Source: an uncultured delta proteobacterium (GTDB lineage: Bacteria; Desulfobacterota; Desulfovibrionia; Desulfovibrionales; Desulfovibrionaceae). From it: a DNA stretch of 64,000 bases. The notes below the pieces were generated by a model. That model saw nothing but the letters and a program-made list of their open reading frames with translations, ran no database searches and was not told the DNA's origin. The position numbers and the translations under genes are program-made. The stretch is from positions 217,729-281,728 of the forward strand of contig CAIMRY010000029.1 in NCBI GenBank assembly GCA_903843965.1, in the 5' to 3' direction. How positions within the stretch are numbered: the stretch's first letter is position 1; each line of letters opens with the position of its first letter. Shown here piece after piece: positions 9,662 through 17,904 of the stretch.

Positions 9662-11464
9662 TCAGGCCTTCAGGCGTTCGCCGGGCACAAGCTGTTCATA
9701 GGGCCGGGTAAAGGCCGTGACAACGCCGGTTTCCGGGTCGCGGCGGGTTTCCACGAAACAGTCGAAGTTTGTGTCGTCGCGCTCCGGGTAGTCGCTCCTG
9801 GTCTGCCAGCCGGCCCAGCGCGTCTCCTTGCGGGCCTTCAGGTGGTGCACCACGGCCTCGGCCACGTCCACGCGGTCCATGGTCTCGCCCGCCTCCATGA
9901 GTTCGTGCAGGTCCGCCGCCTTGAGGTAGCGGAACTGGTCCTGGAGCACGGCGATGTGCCTGAGCGCATAGTCCAGGCGTTCCTCGTTGGTGCGGTAGAA
10001 CTGGGAGGTGCCCCCGGCGTACTCGTCCATGAGCCGCTGCAGGCGTTCCTTCATCTCGCGCGGGGTCACGCCGTCATAGTCCGCGCCACGCAGCAGCGGG
10101 GCGAACACGCGGGTCTTCTCGGCCTCCACCTGCGCGGCAAAGACCGGGTCGGCCGGGCCGGGCAGGGAGCCCGCACTCTTCATGTAGGCGATGGCCCCGC
10201 GCGCGGCCAGCTTGCCCTCGGCCGCACAGCCGCCCACGAACTTGTTGGGGTTGCCGCCGGCCGTCTCCCCGGCGGCGAAGAGCCCCGGCACCGTGGTCAT
10301 GCGCTCCAGGTCGACCCAGAAGCCGCCCATGGTGTGCCCGCCCAGGATGTACGGGTCCGAGCCGTAGATCTCGATGGGCTCCTTGGTTACGTCCTGGCCC
10401 CGGCTGGCCAAAAACAGCACGAAGCTCGGCCTCTCGTTCAGGTAGTCGGTCATCATGGCCTGGACCTTGTCCGGGGCCATGTTGCGGGTGTCGCAGTAGC
10501 AGGGGCCGCGCCCGGCCAGCCACTCCTCCATGGGCGCATTGGCGCGGATGTACCGGGGGGCCGCGTCGCCGCCCAGGTGCGCATAGCGGCTCATGACCTT
10601 TTCGCCCTTGCAGTTGATGATGGGTGCCTTGTAGCCCACGGAAATGGTGTCCACCGGGCCGCAGTAGTCCTTGGTGCGCGTGGCCACCCAGCGCTGCTCC
10701 AGGCTGGAGAGCTCCGCCCCCTGCCGGAAGCCCATGGCGTAGCCCGAGCCCACGCAGTACGGGCACATCCAGATCTGCGCGCCGGAGTCGGTGGAGTCCG
10801 CCGTGTAGGACTTGTAGAGCGTGCCCGCCCCGCCGGTGGAGACCACCGTGGCCTTGGCCCGGAACACGTAAAACACGCCGCTGCGCACATGCAGGCCAAA
10901 GGCCCCCACGCAGCGGGGCCCGTTGGGCCCGGCGTCCATCAGCAGGCCGGTTCCGGCCACGCGGTTGTACACCTCGGCCCCGCTCTCGATGGCCTTCTCG
11001 GCCATGATGGGCTTGAGCTGCTCACCGTGGATGGAGATGTCCCACTTGCCCCGGTAGTGGATCTTTCCGTCCTCGTCGCGCAAGATGGGCAGGCCCCAGC
11101 GCTCCAGGTCGTCCACGGACTCGTTCAGTTCGCGCGCGTTGGACAGGGCCAGGTCCTCGCGCAGGGGGCCGCCGCCCACCTGGTCGCGGCTCCAGCGGAC
11201 CAGGTCCTCGGGCGTTTTGCCCTCGGGAATGTACGTGTTGATGGCGTCCATCCCGGCGGAGCACGCGCCCGAGCGCATGATCTCCGCCTTCTCCATGATG
11301 ACCACCTTCAGGCCGGGGTTCAGCTTTGCGGCCTCCACAGCCACGAAGCAGCCCGCATTGCCGCCGCCGATGATCAAAAGGTCGCAGTCCACGACCTCCA
11401 CGCGCACCTCGGCCAGGGTCTTCGGCATCGCCTTGGCGCGGCGTCCGCCGGGTCTGTTGCTCAT
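9662..11464 (-). CDS. AprA-like FAD-dependent oxidoreductase (FrdA/SdhA superfamily)
   Basis: The 600-residue flavoprotein has an N-terminal FAD-binding GGGNAGC motif, the AprA-like stretch RSGACSAGMDAINTYI, a central GGHTMGGFWVD and C-terminal GLFAAGETAGGNPNKF. It is about 60 residues shorter than adenylylsulfate reductase alpha. The family covers fumarate reductase, aspartate oxidase and APS reductase; the closest features I can see are to AprA. With an AprB-like partner and an anion transporter it probably reduces or oxidises an imported organic or sulfur oxyanion. No signal peptide is visible. ATG at 11464 follows AAGGAG. The substrate is unknown. Confidence 0.72.
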   Translation of the reverse strand: MSNRPGGRRAKAMPKTLAEVRVEVVDCDLLIIGGGNAGCFVAVEAAKLNPGLKVVIMEKAEIMRSGACSAGMDAINTYIPEGKTPEDLVRWSRDQVGGGPLREDLALSNARELNESVDDLERWGLPILRDEDGKIHYRGKWDISIHGEQLKPIMAEKAIESGAEVYNRVAGTGLLMDAGPNGPRCVGAFGLHVRSGVFYVFRAKATVVSTGGAGTLYKSYTADSTDSGAQIWMCPYCVGSGYAMGFRQGAELSSLEQRWVATRTKDYCGPVDTISVGYKAPIINCKGEKVMSRYAHLGGDAAPRYIRANAPMEEWLAGRGPCYCDTRNMAPDKVQAMMTDYLNERPSFVLFLASRGQDVTKEPIEIYGSDPYILGGHTMGGFWVDLERMTTVPGLFAAGETAGGNPNKFVGGCAAEGKLAARGAIAYMKSAGSLPGPADPVFAAQVEAEKTRVFAPLLRGADYDGVTPREMKERLQRLMDEYAGGTSQFYRTNEERLDYALRHIAVLQDQFRYLKAADLHELMEAGETMDRVDVAEAVVHHLKARKETRWAGWQTRSDYPERDDTNFDCFVETRRDPETGVVTAFTRPYEQLVPGERLKA

Positions 11465-11527
11465 GATGGTTCTCCTTTGCGTTCAGAGTGCTGGTTGATG
11501 TTTGCTGCGGCTGTTTGCGTCTGCCGC

Positions 11528-13113
11528 CTAGAACGGCCAGGCCGCCGTGGCGTCCCACACGGGGATGCCCAAAAAGGCGTACCAGGGGGCCATGACCAGG
11601 ATGCCGTAGGCGATGGCGATGAGGATGCAGACCCAGCCCGCCTTGGCGTAGTCGGCCGTGGAGAAGGTGTCTGTGCCGTAGGCGATGACTGCGGCCGTGA
11701 TCTGCGTGGGCAAGAGGTAGGCGTAGGTGTCGGTGTCGCACACCAGCAGCGTGAAGGACACCGGGTGCAGCCCCAGCCTGGGCGCCATGGCGAAGACCAC
11801 CGGGGCCAGCATGGCCACGGCCGCCACGTTGGAGAGCATGCCGATGCGGATGACATGGGTGCCGACCATGAGCGTGAGCAGGATCTGCCACCAGCTCATG
11901 CCGATGACGAAGCCGTGCACATGCTCCGCCAGCCAGCCCGCCAGGCCCGAGGAGGTCATGGCGCTGGTCATGGTCAGGGCCCCGCCGAGCAGCAGGAAGG
12001 TGCCCCAGATGGTGCGCTCCTGCACGGCCTTCCACTTGAAGGGGAACAGGCCGGGGATGAACAGGAGCATCATGCCCACCAGCCCCACGATGCCCAGCTG
12101 ATAGCTGTGCAGCTGCACGGGGCTGCCCTTGCCGGTCATGAACAGCACCGTGATCAGGCCGAAGATGCCGAGCAGCGTCCACTCCGGGGTGGTCATGGGC
12201 CCCAGGGCCCGGTGCTGCCGCGCTATCTCCTCGTGCCCCCCCCCACGGCGACGCCTGCGGTCTTGAAGTGGTAACGCACCCACCACTGGGTGAGGGCGAA
12301 CATGCCCAGGTACGGGAACTGGAGCAGGGCCCACTGGAAGTAGCCGATGTTGCGGAAGCCGTTCTTGTCGAACAGGCCGGTCATGATCAGGTTGGGCATG
12401 TGCGCGGTGAGGATGAACACGCCGCAGATCATGGTCCCGTAGACCATGGACTGGATGACGATGGCCTTCTTGGCCTCGCGCTCGCGCTCGGTGTCGCCCA
12501 GAAGCTTGGTGATGCCCTGGATGACGGGCATGAGCGTGGCCGCGCGGGCGTTGGCCGCGGGTATGAGAAAGGCCATGACGATGTTGACGAAGAACATGCC
12601 CCAGATGATGCGCCCCACGCTTGAGGCCTTGAGCCGGTCCAGGATGGACAGGGCGATGCGCTTGTCCATCTTGAGGATCTGCAGCATGGCCCCGATGAAG
12701 AAGGCGAACAGGCAGAGCCAGACCTCGTGGGTGGTGAAGCCGTTGAAGGCCTGGCCCATGGGCGGCTTGCCCTCCTTCCAGGGCAGGCCGTGGGTCAGGA
12801 TCAGGAGCGTGGGCACGCTGAGGCCGGTGATGCCCACGGGCATGGCCTCGGCCACCCACATGACGCTGGCCCAGACCACCACGGCCAGCACCGACATGCC
12901 CTCCCTGGACAACCCCTCGGGACAGGGCAGCACCGCAAAGATCAGAAAGAACAACAGCCAGGCTGCGGCAAAGCCCGCCCAGACCGTTTTGGGGCTTTTG
13001 CCGCACTGGGTCAGGTTCTCGCTCACATAGCCCAGGACCCCGGAGCAGGTCCGTCCCCCCTCTCCCCCTGGCGCGGAGCCGGTTTTTTTGTCCTTTGCAT
13101 GTTCTGCTTCCAT
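11528..13113 (-). pseudogene. DASS/SLC13-type anion transporter split by a frameshift at a G9 tract
   Basis: Two frames together make one transporter of about 527 residues. The N-terminal half (ATG 13113 to a stop at 12223) has DASS features such as LILTHGLPW and IPAANARAATLMPVIQG. The C-terminal half (to 11528) continues with further helices and LVCDTDTYAYLLPTQI. They meet at a run of nine G in the coding strand (C at 12236-12244). One added G or two removed would restore a continuous frame. It may be a sequencing error, a real lesion, or a phase-variable switch. It heads the AprA/AprB-like genes and would supply their di- or tricarboxylate-, sulfonate- or sulfate-like substrate. Confidence 0.75.
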
Positions 13114-13748
13114 GGCCTGTCCTTTCCGCTTTCTGCGGGGTTGCCTCATCCCGTTGTCCGCTTTCCACCCCTGCGCCTGGGGCGTTCTTCCGTCCAGACG
13201 CGCATGCTCCAATCGCTTGTAATGCAAAGAACATCTGGCGGGGCCACCCCGCCGGGTTGCTGAGATGCCTGCCGTGACGTTGCAAACCGGGCCCGCCGGG
13301 CGGATTTCCTCGTGCCGGGCGCGTCTGGCAGTACGCATCTGGCCTGTGCGGGTTCCGTCACGCTTCCGGTATGCCAGCGGTCCGGCAACCAGTCCTTCGC
13401 CTGGACGATAGTTTTCAGGGAGAATGTGCATGGCTGGGCCGGAGGGGGAACTGCCAGGATGGGGGCAAGGCGGAGGCGGGGGCGAGACCGCGCGGGGCCG
13501 CCGCAAGCGGTTGTCCCTGCCCGGGCAGGAACTCCCGGCCCAAGGCCGGGGCACAGGCCCCACCTGGGTCGGCGGCGCTGCGGCCTGATTGAATACTTCA
13601 CGAATGCAGCCAATTGCCCTGGGCCAAAGCCGCAGGCACAGCGCGCTGGAGCACAGACTCTGCATTGCGCACACACGTATTTCGCCACACCGTTGACGAA
13701 ATTCACATTTCCGCTTAATAATTTTTCCTATCGTGGAGGTTTTTCATC
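13114..13748. other. Intergenic region upstream of the formate dehydrogenase genes
   Basis: About 630 bp between two divergent transcription units. Most of it is GC-rich with short hairpins (for example around 13530-13555) and no frame I can support. The last 70 bp turn AT-rich and hold the promoter for the fdh genes. Confidence 0.5.
13693..13721 (+). promoter_or_regulatory. Sigma-70-like promoter of the fdh operon
   Basis: TTGACG (13693-13698), a 17-nt spacer and TAATAA (13716-13721) match the -35/-10 pattern. The first ATG follows at 13749 with GGAGG at 13735-13739, leaving a short leader. Confidence 0.55.
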
Positions 13749-13985
13749 ATGACACAGCACCCCCTGTCCCTTCTCACCGCACGCAATGGTCCCGACCTGT
13801 CGCTTTTGCCCTTCGGGGGGCTCGGCCTGGACATGGCGGAGGTCCGGCGCAAGGTCTCCGGCCTGGAATTCAAGGCGGTTCCCAAACCGGCAGCCGCCCC
13901 GGTCCAGACCTGGGACACCCCCACCCCGACGCTTCACGGCTACGGCCTGCTCCTCAGGCTCAACCGCGAGACGCTGGGCAGCTGA
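13749..13985 (+). CDS. Small protein upstream of formate dehydrogenase
   Basis: A 78-residue reading frame with a good ribosome site (GGAGG 9 nt before ATG) directly behind a promoter-like element and 27 bp ahead of fdhA. It has no signal peptide or membrane helix and no motif I recognise; the middle is rich in Pro and Ala. Its place suggests a leader or accessory protein for the dehydrogenase. Confidence 0.5.
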   Translation: MTQHPLSLLTARNGPDLSLLPFGGLGLDMAEVRRKVSGLEFKAVPKPAAAPVQTWDTPTPTLHGYGLLLRLNRETLGS

Positions 13986-14012
13986 CGCACACCCCATAAC
14001 CAAGGAGGCCAC

Positions 14013-17000
14013 ATGACACTTTCACGCAGAGGGTTCATCAAACTCTCCGCAGCCGCAGCCCTCTCCACCGCTTTCACAGGCCTCGGCCTGGCGGCCAAGC
14101 TCCAGGCGGCCAAGGCCGCAACCGACCGCATCAAGCAGCTCACCCCCGAATGGAGCAGGCAGACCACCAGCGTCTGCTGCTTCTGCGCCGTGGGCTGCGG
14201 GCTCATCGTCAACACAGCCCTGGCCGGGACCAAACGCGCCCTGAACGTCGAGGGCGACCCGGAGCACCCGACCAACGAAGGCGCGCTCTGCCCCAAGGGC
14301 GGCAGCATCTGGCAACTGGCCGAAAGCACTCCGCGTGTGCAGAAGGTCATGTACCGCAAGCCCGGCGGCGCCAAGTTCGAGCCCAAGAGCTGGGACTGGG
14401 CGCTGACGCAGATCGCCAAGCGCGTGAAGCGCGACCGCGACGCCGCCTTTGAGCTGAAAAACGCCAAGGGCCAGGTGGTCAACCGCTGCGAGTCCATCGC
14501 CCATGTCGGCTCCGCCGCCCTGGACAACGAGGAGTGCTGGGTCCTGCAGGCCTTCATGCGCTCGCTGGGCCTGACCTACATCGAGCACCAGGCGCGCATC
14601 TGCCACAGCTCCACCGTGCCCGCCCTGGCCGAGAGCTTTGGCCGCGGGGCCATGACCAACCACTGGCTGGACCTGCAGAACAGCGACGTGATCCTGATGA
14701 TGGGCAGCAACCCGGCCGAGAACCACCCCATCTCCTTCAAGCACGTGACCCGCTGCAAGCAGGCCGGGGGCAAGCTGATCCATGTGGACCCGCGCTTCTC
14801 CCGCACCAGCGCCAAGGCCGACCTCTACGCCCCCCTGCGCTCCGGCACGGACATCGCGTTTTTGGGCGGCATGATCAACCACATCCTGGAAAACGACCTG
14901 ATCTTCAAGGAGTACGTGGTCAACTACACCAACGCCTCCTTCATCGTGGGCCCGGGCTACGACTTCAAGGACGGCCTGTTCAGCGGCTTTGACGCGTCCA
15001 CCCGCAGCTACGACAAGTCCAAGTGGGCCTTCGCCCTTGACGAGAAGGGCGTGCCCCAGCGCGACAACACCCTTGCGAACCCGCGCTGCGTGTACCAGCT
15101 TTTGAAAAAGCACTACAGCCGCTATACGCCGAAGGATGTCTCCGACACCACGGGCACGCCCCTGGACAAGCTGCTGGAGGTCTACAAGATCTACTCCTCC
15201 ACGGGCAAGCCGGACAAGGCAGGCACGGTCATGTACGCCATGGGCTGGACCCAGCACACCGTGGGCGTGCAGAACATCCGCGCCATGGCCATGGTTCAGC
15301 TGCTGCTCGGCAACATCGGCGTGGCCGGCGGCGGGGTCAACGCCCTGCGCGGCGAGTCCAACGTCCAGGGCGCCACCGACCATGCCCTGCTCTTCAACAA
15401 CCTGCCCGGCTATTTGCCCGTGCCGACAACAGCGGACGCCACCCTCGCGGACTTCCAGAAGAAGTTCACGCCGGTGTCCCACGACCCCAAGAGCATGAAC
15501 TGGTGGAAGAACCGTCCCAAGTACGTGGCCAGCTTCCTGAAGGCCATGTACATGGACGCCGACGCCGAGAAGGCCTTCGCCATGCTGCCCAAGCTTGAGC
15601 CGGGGCAGAACTGCTCGTGGCTGGTGCTGTTCGACGAGATGCTCAAGGGCCGCTTCAAGGGCTGCTTCGTCTGGGGCATGAACCCGGCCGTGGGCAGCGC
15701 CAACGCGGGCAAGACCCGCGAGGCCCTGGGCAAGCTCGACTGGCTGGTCGCCGTGAACCTCTTCGACAACGAGTCCTCCTCCTTCTGGCGGGGCCCCGGG
15801 GTCGATCCGGCCAAGGTCAAGACAGAGGTCTTCCTGCTGCCCTGCGCCACGTCGATTGAGAAGGAAGGCTCGGTGACCAACTCCGGCCGCTGGATGCAGT
15901 GGCGCGTGCCCGGCCCGCAGCCGCTGGGCGAGAGCAGGCCCGACGGCGAGATCATGCGCCAGCTGGCGATGAAGCTTCAGGAGCTCTACAAGAAGGAGGG
16001 CGGGCCCTTCCCCGACGCCCTCCTGGGCCTGAACTGGGCCGACATGACCGAGAAGGGCCAGTACAGCAGCCAGGCCACGGCCCGGCTCATCAACGGCAAG
16101 TACACCCGCGACGTGACAGTGAAGAACCCTGACGGAACGGAAAAAACATTCAAGGCTGGCGAGCAGGTGCAGAGTTTCGCCGCACTGCGCGACGACGGCT
16201 CCACCACCAGCGGCAACTGGATCTATTGCGGCTCCTACGTGAAGTCCGACCCCAGCGGCAACCTGGGCATGCGCCACAACCGCAGCCAGACGCCGGAGCA
16301 GGCCAAGATCGCCCTGTTCCCCAACTGGACCTGGGCCTGGCCGGTCAACCGCCGCATCATGTACAACCGCGCCAGCGTGGACGCCACAGGCAAGCCCTAT
16401 GCCCCGCAGAAGCCCGTGCTGGCCTGGGACGGCAAGGCCTGGAACATCGACGTGGTGGACGGCGGCGGAAACCCCGGCTCCGTGCATCCGTTCATCATGA
16501 ACACCCACGGCCTGGGCCAGATCTACACACCCGGCCTGGTCGACGGCCCCTTCCCCGAGCACTACGAGCCCATGGACTGCCCGGTGGCCTCGCAGGTCTT
16601 CTCCAGCGTGCTGAACACCCCGTGCGTGCTCAAGTTCGCCGGGGAAAAGTACGCCCAGGCCGACCCGCGCTTCCCGCTGGTCTGCACCACCTACCGCGTC
16701 ACCGAGCACTGGCAGACCGGCGCCGTGACGCGCCGCATGCCCTGGCTGGTGGAGGCCGAGCCGCAGATGTTCTGCGAACTGAGCGAAGAGCTGGCGGCCG
16801 AGCGCGGCATCAAGAACGGCGAGAAGATCTGGGTGGAGAGCATCCGCGGCAAGGTCTGGGCCATCGCCATGGTCACGGGGCGCATGAAGCCCATGCAGGT
16901 GCAGGGCAAGACCATGCACCAGGTGGGCCTGCCCTGGCAGTTCGGTTGGAATGCCCCCAAGGACGGCGGCGACGCGGCGAACCTGCTGTCCCCGTCCGTG

Positions 17001-17063
17001 GGCGACCCCAACACCGGCATCCCCGAGACGAAGGCCTTCATGGTCAACGTCCGCAAGGCCTAA
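14013..17063 (+). CDS. fdhA: Periplasmic formate dehydrogenase, catalytic subunit, Cys form
   Basis: The 1016-residue molybdopterin/tungstopterin enzyme oxidises formate in the periplasm and feeds electrons to c-type cytochromes. A Tat signal (SRRGFIKLS) covers about residues 1-35. The [4Fe-4S] site reads CCFCAVGCG with a later ALCPKG. The active-site residue is Cys197 in ARICHSS, encoded by TGC; many Desulfovibrio FdhA have selenocysteine there, encoded by TGA. The full pterin-binding domains and C-terminal dinucleotide-binding region are present. It is followed 12 bp later by the beta subunit. Confidence 0.88.
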   Translation: MTLSRRGFIKLSAAAALSTAFTGLGLAAKLQAAKAATDRIKQLTPEWSRQTTSVCCFCAVGCGLIVNTALAGTKRALNVEGDPEHPTNEGALCPKGGSIWQLAESTPRVQKVMYRKPGGAKFEPKSWDWALTQIAKRVKRDRDAAFELKNAKGQVVNRCESIAHVGSAALDNEECWVLQAFMRSLGLTYIEHQARICHSSTVPALAESFGRGAMTNHWLDLQNSDVILMMGSNPAENHPISFKHVTRCKQAGGKLIHVDPRFSRTSAKADLYAPLRSGTDIAFLGGMINHILENDLIFKEYVVNYTNASFIVGPGYDFKDGLFSGFDASTRSYDKSKWAFALDEKGVPQRDNTLANPRCVYQLLKKHYSRYTPKDVSDTTGTPLDKLLEVYKIYSSTGKPDKAGTVMYAMGWTQHTVGVQNIRAMAMVQLLLGNIGVAGGGVNALRGESNVQGATDHALLFNNLPGYLPVPTTADATLADFQKKFTPVSHDPKSMNWWKNRPKYVASFLKAMYMDADAEKAFAMLPKLEPGQNCSWLVLFDEMLKGRFKGCFVWGMNPAVGSANAGKTREALGKLDWLVAVNLFDNESSSFWRGPGVDPAKVKTEVFLLPCATSIEKEGSVTNSGRWMQWRVPGPQPLGESRPDGEIMRQLAMKLQELYKKEGGPFPDALLGLNWADMTEKGQYSSQATARLINGKYTRDVTVKNPDGTEKTFKAGEQVQSFAALRDDGSTTSGNWIYCGSYVKSDPSGNLGMRHNRSQTPEQAKIALFPNWTWAWPVNRRIMYNRASVDATGKPYAPQKPVLAWDGKAWNIDVVDGGGNPGSVHPFIMNTHGLGQIYTPGLVDGPFPEHYEPMDCPVASQVFSSVLNTPCVLKFAGEKYAQADPRFPLVCTTYRVTEHWQTGAVTRRMPWLVEAEPQMFCELSEELAAERGIKNGEKIWVESIRGKVWAIAMVTGRMKPMQVQGKTMHQVGLPWQFGWNAPKDGGDAANLLSPSVGDPNTGIPETKAFMVNVRKA

Positions 17064-17075
17064 AGGAGGCGCGCC

Positions 17076-17804
17076 ATGAAGGACAAGAGCTTCCTCGTCG
17101 ATCTTACCCGGTGCATCGGCTGCCGCGGCTGCCAGATAGCCTGCAAGCAGTGGAAAAAGCTGCCCGGCGAAGCGACGAAAAACACCGGCAGCCACCAGAA
17201 TCCGCCGGACTTCTCGTTTAACACCCTGCGCACCGTGCGCTACAGCGAACAGGTGACCGACGGCAAGCTGCGCTGGCTCTTCACCCCGGACCAGTGTCGC
17301 CACTGCATCGACCCGCCCTGCAAGGCGGCCACCAATGACCCCAACTCCGTGTTCCACGACCCGGAGACCGGAGCCGTGGTCTACAACGAGCGCACGGCCA
17401 AGGAGCCCTTTGAGACGATGCGCGAGGCCTGCCCGTACAATGTGCCCAGGCAGGACGCGAAGACCAAGGTCGTGGCCAAGTGCGACATGTGCAACGACCG
17501 CGTGCATGCGGGGCTTTTGCCCGCCTGCGTCAAGGCCTGCCCCACGGGCACCATGAACTTCGGCGACCGCGATGAAATGCTCAAGCTGGCCGCCGAACGC
17601 CTGGCCACGGCCAAGAAGGAGTTCCCCAGGGCCCAGCTGGTGGACGCGGAGTCGGTCCGGGTCATCTTCCTCGCGGCGGACGACCCCAAACTCTACGCCA
17701 AGAACCTCATAGCCGACGCCTCCGGCGTGCGCGGCCCGCGCGGCCACACCAGGCAGGAGCTCTTCGCCAGGCTCGCCCGACCGGTGAAGAACATCCTGGG
17801 CTAA
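17076..17804 (+). CDS. fdhB: Formate dehydrogenase iron-sulfur subunit
   Basis: This 242-residue ferredoxin-like subunit has the cysteine groups for four [4Fe-4S] clusters, including CIGCRGCQIACKQ near the N-terminus, CRHCIDPPC, and CDMCNDR with ACVKACP. It has no signal of its own and would be exported with FdhA by the Tat route. It links the pterin site to periplasmic cytochrome c3 or similar acceptors. No membrane gamma subunit follows, so the enzyme is the soluble FdhAB type. AAAGGAGG precedes the ATG. Confidence 0.87.
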   Translation: MKDKSFLVDLTRCIGCRGCQIACKQWKKLPGEATKNTGSHQNPPDFSFNTLRTVRYSEQVTDGKLRWLFTPDQCRHCIDPPCKAATNDPNSVFHDPETGAVVYNERTAKEPFETMREACPYNVPRQDAKTKVVAKCDMCNDRVHAGLLPACVKACPTGTMNFGDRDEMLKLAAERLATAKKEFPRAQLVDAESVRVIFLAADDPKLYAKNLIADASGVRGPRGHTRQELFARLARPVKNILG

Positions 17805-17826
17805 TCCGGCCCGACAACAACAGGCT

Positions 17827-17870
17827 GGCCGCCGTCACGTTGCTGCGTGGCGGCGGCCTTATTTATGATT
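17827..17870 (+). terminator. Terminator after fdhAB
   Basis: GGCCGCCGTCACG pairs with CGTGGCGGCGGCC (13 bp, one G-U) around a 6-nt loop and is followed by TTATTTATGATTTAT. It lies 22 bp beyond the fdhB stop. Confidence 0.8.
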
Positions 17871-17904
17871 TATGTCGGGCCCGGCGGAAGGGCTGCGCTG
17901 CGGC

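Noticed and set aside
9626..12274. Long plus-strand frame across the AprA-like gene
   Set aside because: Shadow of genes with cofactor motifs on the other strand.
13312..13752. Plus-strand frame in the fdh upstream region
   Set aside because: No ribosome site or recognisable sequence, and it runs through the promoter.
14601..14603. Possible selenocysteine codon in formate dehydrogenase
   Set aside because: The codon is TGC (Cys), so no recoding is needed.
14022..17747. Open frame of over 1200 codons on the minus strand across fdhAB
   Set aside because: Antisense to a clear Tat-exported dehydrogenase and its ferredoxin subunit; composition is the mirror of GC-rich codons.
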